From positions 623,291 through 687,290 of the forward strand of contig DLUH01000001.1 in assembly GCA_002742845.1 (NCBI GenBank): a stretch of 64,000 bases of DNA. The letters run 5' to 3'. Numbering within the stretch: position 1 is the stretch's first letter; each line of letters begins with the position of its first letter. Positions 36,786 through 45,322 of the stretch are shown here, piece by piece. The notes under the pieces were generated by a model, which was given only the letters and a program-made list of their open reading frames with translations, did not search any database and was not told the origin of the DNA. Origin of the DNA: Sulfurovum sp. UBA12169 (GTDB lineage: Bacteria; Campylobacterota; Campylobacteria; Campylobacterales; Sulfurovaceae). The position numbers and the translations under genes were made by a program.

Positions 36786-38138
36786 ATGGCAAAGAAAAAA
36801 ACGCTCTTCGAGTGTCAAGCGTGCGGTTTTCAATCTCCCAGATGGATGGGAAAATGCACCTCCTGCGATCAGTGGGACACCATGATGGAGCTCAGTACTG
36901 ACCAGATCAAATTTTTAGAAGAGGTATCCAAAAACAATACAGGCCTAAATCCTGCCGGCAAAGCCAGACCTATTACGCAGATAGAAGAAGACAATATCGT
37001 GCGATTCTCATCAGGAAGCAAAGAGCTTGATTTGGTATTGGGGGGAGGTATTGTTCCTGGATCGCTAACCTTGATTGGAGGAAGCCCTGGCATAGGGAAA
37101 TCCACATTGCTTCTCAAAATAGCCGGCAATCTTGCAAAAGAAGATAAAAAAGTACTTTATGTCTCGGGAGAGGAGTCTTCAGGACAAATTAAACTGCGCG
37201 CTAACCGATTAGAAGCCAATCATGAAAATCTTTTTTTGCTCCCGGAAATCAGCCTTGCTGCAGTACTTTCAGAAATATCCGTTGAAAAGTATGCGTTTAT
37301 CGTGATTGACTCTATACAAACACTCTATAGCGATGATACTCCTTCCGCTCCGGGATCTGTTACGCAGGTTCGTACGATCACCTTTGAATTGATGCGTATT
37401 GCCAAAAGTTTGCATATCCCCATTTTTATCATAGGCCATATCACTAAAGACGGATCCATTGCCGGGCCTAGAGTGCTTGAGCATATGGTCGATACCGTGC
37501 TTTATTTTGAGGGGGACAGCAACTCGGAACTTAGACTGCTTAGAGGATTTAAAAATCGCTTTGGTTCAACCAATGAAGTAGGTATTTTCGAGATGAACAA
37601 AGAGGGTCTTAGTGATGCTAAAAGTATGGGAGGAATGTTTTTCAATAAAAAGAAACTACAATCAGGATCAGCCCTTACGGTCATTATGGAAGGAAGCCGC
37701 CCCATCATCATAGAAGTGCAGGCGCTTGTCAGCGAAGCCTATGGTCATCCCAAACGAAGTTCTACAGGCTTTGACAACAACCGACTCACGATGCTTTTAG
37801 CCCTTTTGGAAAAAAAACTTGATCTGCCCCTGGGAACTTATGATGTTTTTATCAATATAAGCGGCGGCATTAAAGTCAATGAGCCCTCTGCAGATCTGGC
37901 TATCATTGCAGCTATTTTGAGCAGCTACCGAAACAGAGAATTAAGCCCGGAAACACTTTTTTTAGGCGAGGTAAGCCTTACAGGTGAAATACGGGAAGTG
38001 TCCGGACTTACACAAAGACTCAAAGAGATACAAACGCAAGGTTTTAAAAAAGCAGTTATTCCAAACAAGCCCTTGGAAGAAACGCCTATCAAATGTTTTA
38101 TAGCAGATGAAGTATCCAAAATAGTAGACTGGATGTAA
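36786..38138 (+). CDS. radA: DNA repair protein RadA
   Basis: 450 residues, RecA-related helicase that aids branch migration of recombination intermediates. Seen: a C4 zinc finger at the N-terminus (FECQACGFQSPRWMGKCTSC), Walker A IGGSPGIGKSTLLLK, Walker B FIVIDSIQTLYS, the family-specific KNRFG motif (LRGFKNRFGSTNEVG), and a C-terminal Lon-like domain (SGGIKVNEPSADLAI). acpS follows after 24 bases, so the two are likely co-transcribed. Confidence 0.97.
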   Translation: MAKKKTLFECQACGFQSPRWMGKCTSCDQWDTMMELSTDQIKFLEEVSKNNTGLNPAGKARPITQIEEDNIVRFSSGSKELDLVLGGGIVPGSLTLIGGSPGIGKSTLLLKIAGNLAKEDKKVLYVSGEESSGQIKLRANRLEANHENLFLLPEISLAAVLSEISVEKYAFIVIDSIQTLYSDDTPSAPGSVTQVRTITFELMRIAKSLHIPIFIIGHITKDGSIAGPRVLEHMVDTVLYFEGDSNSELRLLRGFKNRFGSTNEVGIFEMNKEGLSDAKSMGGMFFNKKKLQSGSALTVIMEGSRPIIIEVQALVSEAYGHPKRSSTGFDNNRLTMLLALLEKKLDLPLGTYDVFINISGGIKVNEPSADLAIIAAILSSYRNRELSPETLFLGEVSLTGEIREVSGLTQRLKEIQTQGFKKAVIPNKPLEETPIKCFIADEVSKIVDWM

Positions 38139-38162
38139 TCTTCTTTTTGCTACACTTCTTTC

Positions 38163-38516
38163 ATGAAAATAGGTACAGATATTATTTGCATTGATCGTGT
38201 AGAGAAAAATATAGCCAAATACGGCACTAAATTTAAAGAAAGATTTCTTTCCCCTCAAGAGATGGCTATGGCACAAAAAGCTGAAACTGTCGCAGGCTTA
38301 TGGGCTGCAAAAGAAGCAATTTCCAAAGCATTGGGATGCGGTATAGGAGGGCGGCTCTCTTTTCATGATATTGTCATTGTAAAAAATCAACAAGGCGCAC
38401 CTGCTTTTACTTTGTCACAAGAAGCTCAAAATATACATCGCATCAAAGAGAGTTCTCTTTCGATTAGCCATGATGGAGGATTTGCCATTGCAGTGGTTGT
38501 TGTTACGCAGCACTAA
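38163..38516 (+). CDS. acpS: Holo-[acyl-carrier-protein] synthase
   Basis: 117 residues. AcpS transfers the 4'-phosphopantetheine arm of CoA to acyl carrier protein. Seen: KIGTDIICIDRVEK with the metal-binding Asp, RFLSPQEM, and AGLWAAKEAISKALGCGIGG with the catalytic Glu/Lys, followed by LSISHDGGFAIAVVV. It is downstream of radA and convergent with thiS with six bases between stops. Confidence 0.96.
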   Translation: MKIGTDIICIDRVEKNIAKYGTKFKERFLSPQEMAMAQKAETVAGLWAAKEAISKALGCGIGGRLSFHDIVIVKNQQGAPAFTLSQEAQNIHRIKESSLSISHDGGFAIAVVVVTQH

Positions 38517-38522
38517 CAATTC

Positions 38523-38723
38523 TCATCCTCCGCCTACAAAATGCAATAATTCAATTCTGTCATCTTGTTGAAGTACATGAATGTTCCATTCTTCTTTTTT
38601 TACAATCTCCATATTGACAGCCGCAGCCATTACTTTTACTTTAATTCCCAATATGTCTATCAAGTCTGAAATTGTAATATTTTGCTTAACATTTTTCTTT
38701 TCACCGTTAACATTAATTTGCAT
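38523..38723 (-). CDS. thiS: Sulfur carrier protein ThiS
   Basis: 66 residues of the ubiquitin-like fold: MQINVNGEKKNVKQNITISD at the start, AAAVNMEIVKKEEW, and the C-terminal ELLHFVGGG whose Gly-Gly is adenylated and thiocarboxylated to deliver sulfur for thiazole synthesis. No thiG, thiF or other thiamine gene is next to it. A MoaD-type protein would share the tail, but the VNMEIV and 66-residue length fit ThiS better. Confidence 0.88.
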   Translation of the reverse strand: MQINVNGEKKNVKQNITISDLIDILGIKVKVMAAAVNMEIVKKEEWNIHVLQQDDRIELLHFVGGG

Positions 38724-38819
38724 AAACTCTCCTTCTTGCTGATTTTATTTTATCTAACAATATTGTAATTTCTCTTAGATTGCACTACAATATCGTATAA
38801 ATTTAAAAAAGGATTCAAA

Positions 38820-39245
38820 ATGAACTATCTAATTATTTTTATCTCTATGTTACTTTTTTTCACAGGATGTACCACTCAAAATACTCGTGTAGCACCCAAA
38901 ATAAACCAAGCAGCGAATATTTCCGACAACGAAAAAAATACAACAAAAGAGACCATAAGTAAAAAAATACCGCAAAAACCAAAAAAAATAATCGCATTGA
39001 AAAAAGTGGAAGACAACAATTTCAGCCCTGAATATATGTATCCTGAAGATAATGCCAAAGAAATGAAGGTTGCTGCAGATGCGCAGGAAACATCAACACC
39101 CCCTGAAGCACCGGGTCCAATCATCACAAAAGAAGAGTGCATCAGTATGATTGGTCAAGAAAAGTTTGATAAATACACCGCTCTCCTAGGCAGTGAAGAG
39201 GCTTCAATAAAGCGTTGCCAGATGATTAAAAAAGTACAACAATAG
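38820..39245 (+). CDS. Small lipoprotein of unknown function
   Basis: 141 residues. The signal peptide ends in a lipobox (LLFFTGC, Cys at 17), so it is lipid-anchored. The rest is hydrophilic, Lys/Glu/Pro-rich and largely disordered to about residue 95, then a short helical region EECISMIGQEKFDKYTALLG that contains a Cys, and a second Cys near the end (RCQMIKK). The two cysteines could form a disulfide. I do not recognise the family. The start has AAAGGA six bases upstream. It is convergent with the COG1565 methyltransferase gene. Confidence 0.8.
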   Translation: MNYLIIFISMLLFFTGCTTQNTRVAPKINQAANISDNEKNTTKETISKKIPQKPKKIIALKKVEDNNFSPEYMYPEDNAKEMKVAADAQETSTPPEAPGPIITKEECISMIGQEKFDKYTALLGSEEASIKRCQMIKKVQQ

Positions 39246-40232
39246 CTATTTTCTAAAATGTATCATCTTAAATCTATCCCCCATCATGGTGGGAGATACT
39301 AGTGTTTTAGTCTTATCTGCTTCTCTTGTATAGAGGGATTGAGTTGCTGTTTTTGCAAACCGTTCCAGTATTTCAATCAAACCAAAACGCACCAGTGCTC
39401 TTGCCTGTGTTTCATAAGCCTCTTCTTTAAAACCCGCTGCCTCAAAAGCTTCAACGACATGTTTAAAATTCACATCATAGGTAATATCATCTTTTTTATA
39501 GCTTTCTGCAAGCCTCAAAGCTTCATCAAACAGAGGAAAGGTTTCATGCTTTCTGTAGATACGTATAGAAAAATCATTTCGCACATATTTTTCTCCATAA
39601 TCAAAAGAGATAAAATCACAATGCGTTATGTTTTTCGACATTGCTTTCGCAAAATCTTCATAACCCACCGAGATTTCACCTTGCCTCAGATAATGAGACC
39701 TAGACCATTTCAAAATTTCACCCGGGGCTTCTTCCCAGACCACTTGATGATTTTCTACAAAAGCTATTTTTTCATCCTTGAGCAATTCACAAGGAAAAGC
39801 ATCAAAAATCTCATTGGCAACCACAAATGCATAGGATGCCTTAACCTCATCCATGTCACTGAAGTGTGTCACGGCAACATCATTGCCAAAACGCTCTTTA
39901 ATATAGGCGCGCTGCGCTTCTTGCACATGGGGCTGCCTCTCAACGATACCAAACCGAAGGGTATGCATTAAGGCCGGATCACACGTATAAAGCCACTGTA
40001 TCATATCGCAAAGCAAATAACCCCGATGTGCTCCGATCTCTATAAGCCAGCCGCTTCTGTCTGCTTTGCCCTCTTTTAAAAGCTTCAAAAAATAGTTTGC
40101 AATACTTGCACCAAAAAAGCGGCTAGTGCTTACTGCGGTATAAAAATCCCCTGATTTTCCTATGGCTTTAAAATTTTTATAATACCCCTCTTCGCCATAA
40201 AGCCACTCATTCATGTAGCTACTAAAGCGCAT
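39246..40232 (-). CDS. SAM-dependent methyltransferase of the MidA/NDUFAF7 family (COG1565)
   Basis: 328 residues. The pattern follows the NDUFAF7 family, arginine methyltransferases needed for complex I assembly in mitochondria: SKSGDFYTAV-like text (IGKSGDFYTAVSTSRFFGAS), the SAM site WLIEIGAHRGYLLCDMIQ, VVANEIFDAFPCELL, and FISFDYGE. In bacteria the target is not settled, though complex I is plausible. It overlaps the TolC-family gene by 11 bases, and that gene's product is its upstream neighbour in the operon. Confidence 0.87.
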   Translation of the reverse strand: MRFSSYMNEWLYGEEGYYKNFKAIGKSGDFYTAVSTSRFFGASIANYFLKLLKEGKADRSGWLIEIGAHRGYLLCDMIQWLYTCDPALMHTLRFGIVERQPHVQEAQRAYIKERFGNDVAVTHFSDMDEVKASYAFVVANEIFDAFPCELLKDEKIAFVENHQVVWEEAPGEILKWSRSHYLRQGEISVGYEDFAKAMSKNITHCDFISFDYGEKYVRNDFSIRIYRKHETFPLFDEALRLAESYKKDDITYDVNFKHVVEAFEAAGFKEEAYETQARALVRFGLIEILERFAKTATQSLYTREADKTKTLVSPTMMGDRFKMIHFRK

Positions 40233-41505
40233 TTGCCACCTTTATATAAAGCTTCAAAAGTTCTATCTGCTTATCCACTTCATAAATTTTTTGGTCAAGT
40301 TTTTTGATTTGTAGAGAATTTTGCATCATTGCTGTATCGTAGGAAGTTTTTTCGCCTGCTTTTTCCAGATTTCGGGTCAATTGATAAAGATTTTGATAGA
40401 GTTTTTCATCTTTTTTGGCCAATTGGATCTTCTTGTCTATGATGTGTAAATTTTGATTAACCAGATTATACTCTTCATCGATCATATTTTGCCGATCGAT
40501 CACCTCGGTAGCCGCTTTCATCCGTGCAACCTTTGCGGCCTCTACCTCGCTTAACGAATTGATATCAATTGGCATAGAAATCGTAAATCCATAGCTGTAA
40601 TATCTCTCTTTGATTGCTGAAACAGCATAAAGAGGATTAACGTCGCCATCCGTATATCTTCCCTGAACAGAAATGGCAGGAAGATACTTGGCCCATGTCA
40701 TTTTTGCATTGTATGCCTTCTCTTTTTCTCGCAGTCTTTCCCTTGCCAGCTCCAGGTTTGATCCCTTGAAGTCTGACGCGGAGATAAGCTTTAGTCTGGG
40801 CAGCGGCAGCTGCTTTGGATCTTTATCACTGAGCAGTGCAAATTCCTGCCTAGATTGCATTAAAGAAATTTCTGTTTCTAAAAGCGAGGTCTCATCGACA
40901 TTTTTTTGCAAAAGAGCTTGATCCAAATAGCTGCTGTCCAAAAGCCCTGCTTCATAATTTTCACGTTTCTGTTTGATATCAATCGCATCATTCTTGATGA
41001 GATATGTCAATTTCTTTTGCTGAAGTTCAAGTTTTTTCATTGCATAAAGCTGCGTCACGGCACTGCCGATCATTTGACGTTTTTGGAGCATAATATCAGC
41101 GGCATTGGCATCGTGCAGTGCTTCAGAATACTTTATGGAATAATAGATTCCTCCTGATTTGAAGATCGGCTGATCGATACCGATACTAAAACTTCCTGTC
41201 TGTACTGTTTTATCGCTATATTGTTCTGAATAGGTTTTGCTATACTGAAGCGCAACAGGATTGATCCAGCTTTTGCTTAATATATCATACTCAAGATCAT
41301 TGCTTTGAAACTGATAATCAAATAAGGCTGTTTTATTTTTTGAAAGAATATCGCCCAATTCATCCGCATGAAGACATCCTGCCGAAAACATACCCAAAAA
41401 AGATACTCCTGCACTTAAAAGCACGGCTTTTGAGAATAGATGCTTTCGCGATTCTTTCCGAAAGGACAAATCAACACCAGTGCGGTATATAAAATTTTGT
41501 CTCAT
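40222..41505 (-). CDS. TolC-family outer-membrane efflux protein
   Basis: About 427 residues. The start at 41505 lies eight bases after the argD stop; an earlier in-frame start would overlap argD by 56 bases. The N-terminus is long (about 30 residues) before a hydrophobic segment AVLLSAGVSFLGMFSAGC, a possible lipobox. The mature part is long helical coiled coil: QKRQMIGSAVTQLYAMKKLE and later ALLQKNVDETSLLETEISLM, with barrel-like stretches (YSYGFTISMPIDI), as in TolC trimers. No inner-membrane pump or adaptor gene lies beside it, so its partner is elsewhere. The start is uncertain. Confidence 0.85.
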   Translation of the reverse strand: MRQNFIYRTGVDLSFRKESRKHLFSKAVLLSAGVSFLGMFSAGCLHADELGDILSKNKTALFDYQFQSNDLEYDILSKSWINPVALQYSKTYSEQYSDKTVQTGSFSIGIDQPIFKSGGIYYSIKYSEALHDANAADIMLQKRQMIGSAVTQLYAMKKLELQQKKLTYLIKNDAIDIKQKRENYEAGLLDSSYLDQALLQKNVDETSLLETEISLMQSRQEFALLSDKDPKQLPLPRLKLISASDFKGSNLELARERLREKEKAYNAKMTWAKYLPAISVQGRYTDGDVNPLYAVSAIKERYYSYGFTISMPIDINSLSEVEAAKVARMKAATEVIDRQNMIDEEYNLVNQNLHIIDKKIQLAKKDEKLYQNLYQLTRNLEKAGEKTSYDTAMMQNSLQIKKLDQKIYEVDKQIELLKLYIKVANAL

Positions 41506-41512
41506 ACTAGTT

Positions 41513-42700
41513 TTAAACAATAGAACTGACAGCTTTTTCAAAACGCTTAAACCCCTCATCGATTTCATCCTTTGTGATCGTAAGACTTGGCAATAATCGC
41601 ACCGTATTTCGTCCTGCCTTCAATACAATGAGACCCTCCTTCATACTATGCTTGATAGTCTTTATTTGAATTTCTGAGCTTTTGGCACGAAGTCCGCGCA
41701 TTAAACCCAAACCCACTTCTTTTTCAAAGAGATGTGAATATTTTTGAACCATATTCTGTAATTTTTTTTCAAAATAAAGAAGTGCTTCAGCAATATCGCC
41801 TCGCTCGTACATCTCCTCAAGTATCTCAAGCACAGTCAATCCCGCTGCCGTACTCAGATAATTGCCGCCGAAAGTACTGCCATGATCTCCTGAAGTTAAA
41901 ACATCCTTAAGCTTGGTCATCACTGCCCCGATAGGCACACCTCCGGCAAGTCCTTTTGCCAGAGTAATGATGTCGGGTTCTATTTCATAAAGATTGGAAG
42001 CCAAAAATTCTCCTGTACGGAAAACGCCCGTTTGAACCTCATCCACAATAAGCAAAATACCTTCTTTTTTCAAATAAGCGGCAAGCTTTTGTATCTCTTC
42101 TTTGTCAAACGGCTGAACACCTCCTTCTCCTTGCACCAGCTCTATAAGTACGGCTACTGTTTCATCATCAATGGCAGCATAAACATCAGCAATAGAATTT
42201 TCATAAGAAAAACCGTGAGGATAGGGTGAAAAATAAGAAGAATGGAAATGCTCCTGACCTGTGGCTTTGACTGTAGTAATCGTTCTCCCATGAAAAGAAC
42301 CTTCAAGCGTAATCACTTTGTAACGTTTTTTATCAAATTTTATTTCACCGTATTTACGTGCAATCTTTATGGCCCCCTCATTAGCCTCGGCCCCTGAATT
42401 TGCAAAAAATACACTCATATCATATCCGCTTAATTTGACTATTTTTTCTGCAAGTTTTGCCTGGGGCTCTATAACTTGCAAATTGGAAATATGAATTATC
42501 TTTTTGGCTTGTTCACAAATAGCATTAGCCAATCTTTCATTGCCGTGTCCTACAGAGTTTACCGCTATGCCCGAAGCAAAATCGATATAATCCTTTCCTT
42601 GATCATCATACAGTACCGAACCCACTCCTTTGACAAAGTTGGTATAATCACGCGCATAAGTTTGCAATACATATTTTTTATCTAATTCTTCTAAATTCAT
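41513..42700 (-). CDS. argD: Acetylornithine aminotransferase
   Basis: 395 residues, class III PLP aminotransferase. Seen: YIDFASGIAVNSVGHGNERL, SNSGAEANEGAIKIARKYG-type text (FFANSGAEANEGAIKIARKY), SFHGRTITTVKATGQE, IVDEVQTGVFRTGEF and the PLP lysine in ITLAKGLAGGVPIGA. It acts in arginine synthesis and often also on succinyldiaminopimelate. It starts one base after the end of the molybdopterin oxidoreductase gene on the same strand, an odd pairing. The TolC-family gene follows it. Confidence 0.94.
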   Translation of the reverse strand: MNLEELDKKYVLQTYARDYTNFVKGVGSVLYDDQGKDYIDFASGIAVNSVGHGNERLANAICEQAKKIIHISNLQVIEPQAKLAEKIVKLSGYDMSVFFANSGAEANEGAIKIARKYGEIKFDKKRYKVITLEGSFHGRTITTVKATGQEHFHSSYFSPYPHGFSYENSIADVYAAIDDETVAVLIELVQGEGGVQPFDKEEIQKLAAYLKKEGILLIVDEVQTGVFRTGEFLASNLYEIEPDIITLAKGLAGGVPIGAVMTKLKDVLTSGDHGSTFGGNYLSTAAGLTVLEILEEMYERGDIAEALLYFEKKLQNMVQKYSHLFEKEVGLGLMRGLRAKSSEIQIKTIKHSMKEGLIVLKAGRNTVRLLPSLTITKDEIDEGFKRFEKAVSSIV

Positions 42701-42701
42701 T

Positions 42702-44495
42702 TTATATCCTTTTGATTTGTACTTTTACTTCCTGATAACATGCGCTCTCACCCTCTTCACTCACGATTGACGGTGTAAGCTTATTGATACCCTTTGTATT
42801 GTTGGTTATCAATACGCAATCGCTACGCACATCTTCATTTAACTTTACAATAAACTCATACGAACCATACTCTGAAGAGATATGTACCGTTTCCCCCTCC
42901 TCATATCCTAAGGCAGGATGAAGTTGTACCTTATTGTCTCTTAGAAATTGTGTATTGAGTGACTTGCCCGCCTTGGAGCTTATGAGCCAAAAGATTTGGT
43001 CTTTTTGTTTCTCCTGATGTCCTTTTCGATGCTTTTTAAAATGTTTCGTATTGATAAAATCATCATTGTAGTCATCTATAAACTCAAATTCCTCTCTTCC
43101 GCTCTCCCCAAATCCATCCGTATAAGGCAATATCTCATATCCAGGAGAAAGAAAATTCCCCCATTGGTCCCGCCTGCACTGGTCAAGCCAAAACCGAAGA
43201 TAATACTCTTCGCTTTGTAGTCCGTCAAAACCAAAGGCATCAAAAAGTTTTTTGGTCAAATCGTATTCACTGATTCCAAAAGAAGCATCGCTAATCTTTT
43301 GCATAGGCTCCACATAATGATGCCCGTAACTAAGCCTTATGTCCTCTTTTTCAAAAAAGTTTTTTGCCGGCAAAACAATCTTTGCTCTTTTGGATGTCTC
43401 GTTTTCGTAAAGTCCAAAATAAATAAGATTTTCAACATTCTCCAGCTCCTCTTCAACACGCAGGCTGTCAGGCATTGATTCTGCAGGATTTCCTCCCTGC
43501 ACCAACACAGTTTCAAACCGAGAAAACGGTGTGGTCACTTTAGACACGCGAGAACAGTTCACATCAAATGGATTTTCAAATCCCCATTTCGAATTGCCAA
43601 GATAACTTACTCCGCACCCCTCTTTTCCAAAAAGTCCGAGCGTTGCGGCAAGTGAATCAATCGCATGAAGCACATAGGAACCGGTTGTATATTTTTGTAC
43701 CCCCACGCCCACTAAAAAAACCACTTTTTGGTTTCTTAAGTACTCCAGCATATGCCCCATATCTCCCAAATCCATACCGATATATTCTAAAATCGCTTTA
43801 ATGCGGTGTTCCCGCGTATAATCATAAAAATCTTCATATGAAGAAGCAAATTCATTCATCCAGCTTTTATCTTCGCTGTTTTCCATAAAAATAAACCTTG
43901 CAAGCAAAATGGCTACATAGTAATCTGTTCTGGGCTTGATCTGCAAATGAAAATCTGCTTTTTTTGCAATGGGAGTCTTTACAGGATCAATCACAACAAT
44001 CTTTTTACCTTCCAAAAAAGGTATAAGATGTGCATTGGTTACTGTCAGGTTGCGGCCCCACACAACAACCGTATCGGCTTTTTGTATCTGCTCAAGAGGC
44101 AACATTTTATTTACCCCTCTTCCTGCCAAGATACCTGCATCCCCTGCACCATCACACAAACTGCCTTTTGTTAAGCTTCCCTCTATTTTTTCCATAAAAA
44201 GATTGGTCACTTCCTGCATTACTCCCACATTGCCCGACCCCCTCCAGAGTAATGCTTTTTTATTCTTGAAAGCCCTTGCAGCTGCCTGCAGTGCCTCCTC
44301 CATACTTACCTCTACTCCATTGATGCGGGGTTTTTCTATGCGAGGTGCGTCAAGAATCATTTTATTGAGCTTAACACATAAGGCTCCATTGCCTGCAGGA
44401 TGTTTTTGATCTCCCTCTATTTTTAAAGGAATATCATTTTTTACCAAGATGCGGCACGCATCATAACAGTCAAGGCCACAAGCAGTCTGCATCAT
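42702..44495 (-). CDS. Molybdopterin-dependent oxidoreductase
   Basis: 597 residues, short for a DMSO-reductase-family enzyme. The N-terminal [4Fe-4S] site is CGLDCYDACRI with a fourth Cys in GALCVK. Cofactor-binding segments follow: KKALLWRGSGNVGVMQE, GSLCDGAGDAGILAGRG whose Cys could ligate Mo, VVWGRNLTVTNAHL, VLVQGGNPAESMPD, and a C-terminal dinucleotide-binding domain (FWLISSKAGKSLNTQFLR). There is no Tat signal, so it is cytoplasmic. The substrate is unknown: it lacks obvious electron-transfer or membrane subunits next door, and is followed by argD. A formate-dehydrogenase-like or orphan role is possible. Confidence 0.9.
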   Translation of the reverse strand: MMQTACGLDCYDACRILVKNDIPLKIEGDQKHPAGNGALCVKLNKMILDAPRIEKPRINGVEVSMEEALQAAARAFKNKKALLWRGSGNVGVMQEVTNLFMEKIEGSLTKGSLCDGAGDAGILAGRGVNKMLPLEQIQKADTVVVWGRNLTVTNAHLIPFLEGKKIVVIDPVKTPIAKKADFHLQIKPRTDYYVAILLARFIFMENSEDKSWMNEFASSYEDFYDYTREHRIKAILEYIGMDLGDMGHMLEYLRNQKVVFLVGVGVQKYTTGSYVLHAIDSLAATLGLFGKEGCGVSYLGNSKWGFENPFDVNCSRVSKVTTPFSRFETVLVQGGNPAESMPDSLRVEEELENVENLIYFGLYENETSKRAKIVLPAKNFFEKEDIRLSYGHHYVEPMQKISDASFGISEYDLTKKLFDAFGFDGLQSEEYYLRFWLDQCRRDQWGNFLSPGYEILPYTDGFGESGREEFEFIDDYNDDFINTKHFKKHRKGHQEKQKDQIFWLISSKAGKSLNTQFLRDNKVQLHPALGYEEGETVHISSEYGSYEFIVKLNEDVRSDCVLITNNTKGINKLTPSIVSEEGESACYQEVKVQIKRI

Positions 44496-44784
44496 TTTAT
44501 CTCCACATTCATCAACGTTATAACAACTTTTTGTTTACATTCTCTACTATCCATGCACAATCTCTCCCAAAAAGCACAACTATTTTTTTGGCTGCAAAAT
44601 TGTAGAGATATTTTTTGAGCTAATAGATTTTTTTACACTATTTTGTCCAAAATGGCATCTTGCCCAATATTAATATTTTTTACTGAGCATATCTTTTTTA
44701 AGAGATTATAGCAAAATAGCATTAAGCAAAAAGGGGAAATAGAAAAATTCTAACTGCAAGACAAATAATATTAGAATTTATACA

Positions 44785-44799
44785 AGGTGCAACGATAAG
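44785..44799. repeat. 15-bp copy of the rnpB 3' end (distal att-like site)
   Basis: Exactly matches 46252-46266, the terminal bases of rnpB, in the same orientation. The two copies bound a 1.47-kb stretch with small accessory-type genes, in the arrangement left by an element integrated at the 3' end of an RNA gene. No integrase is present. Confidence 0.5.
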
Positions 44800-44841
44800 T
44801 TATGCCCTATTCCCGTATATACGATATCTATTCATGTGTTG

Positions 44842-44866
44842 GTGACACTTTTTGTGTCACTTTTTT
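44842..44866 (+). terminator. Strong plus-strand terminator without upstream gene
   Basis: GTGACAC and GTGTCAC form a perfect seven-base-pair stem with a TTTTT loop, followed by six T on the plus strand. On the minus strand no T-run follows. All genes nearby are on the minus strand, so it may end a short plus-strand RNA starting within about 200 bases upstream. Confidence 0.7.
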
Positions 44867-44926
44867 ACTAAAAGTTTCTCTGTTTTTTGTTTAGTTCAGA
44901 TTTCATAGAATTGCAATTTACACTAA

Positions 44927-45133
44927 TTAATCTGTTTTGTTCTCTATTTTGTCACCGGCATCTTCTACCGTGTCATCAGCTTTGTCTAAAGCATCTTTAG
45001 TATTATCCTTAATGTCACTTGCTACATTGTCAATTTTTTCTCCAGCCTTTTCTGCTGGTCCTTTTTCTTCACATCCTGTTACCGCAAGTACAAATGCAAC
45101 TAGCAATGTCCCTATTAATATTTTATTTTTCAT
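44927..45133 (-). CDS. Small helical lipoprotein
   Basis: 68 residues. Signal peptide with lipobox LAVTGC (Cys at 21), then a fully hydrophilic amphipathic helix with repeating acidic/basic heptad-like units: AEKAGEKIDNVASDIKDNTK and DALDKADDTVEDAGDKIENK. This resembles small LEA/YtxH-type stress proteins, but I do not claim a family. It has a good ribosome site (AAAGGAGAAATTT). It lies downstream of the sll1863-like gene and its decayed neighbour on the same strand, inside the stretch bounded by the rnpB-end repeats. Confidence 0.75.
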   Translation of the reverse strand: MKNKILIGTLLVAFVLAVTGCEEKGPAEKAGEKIDNVASDIKDNTKDALDKADDTVEDAGDKIENKTD

Positions 45134-45196
45134 AAATTTCTCCTTTAAAATTGTTTTTAATATCCGATGCAGAATAATCTACTTCGTCTATACACT

Positions 45197-45322
45197 TCAA
45201 CGTCCTGTAATCCAAAAGATTACTGCCATTATTAATCCTGCTACAAGTTTCTTTGAAGATTCTTCTTTTTTAGACTTAAGTTCTTCTATGTATCTTCAAT
45301 TTTATTTTCCAGGTGCTTATTT
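45197..45322 (-). pseudogene. Decayed small membrane protein gene
   Basis: Two frames join to read HLENKIEDT, then IEELKSKKEESSKKLVAGLI followed by MAVIFWITGR and a stop. A single missing base around 45285-45290 breaks the frame, and the expected start position before NKHLENK reads TTA rather than ATG. The restored protein, about 40 residues, would be a charged helix followed by one TM helix. It sits directly after the sll1863-like gene on the same strand. The reconstruction is mine and could be a coincidence. Confidence 0.35.

Larger units (their letters stand above)
44496..44926. other. Intergenic stretch with att-like repeat and orphan terminator
   Basis: No gene is supported. The first ~200 bases are the AT-rich promoter region of the molybdopterin oxidoreductase gene. 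At 44785-44799 lies a 15-base copy of the 3' end of rnpB, and at 44842-44866 a strong plus-strand terminator with no gene feeding it. Confidence 0.6.

Noticed and set aside
39339-39971. Plus-strand open frame of 210 residues
   Set aside because: Antisense to the COG1565 methyltransferase gene, with Phe/Ile/His-rich shadow composition.
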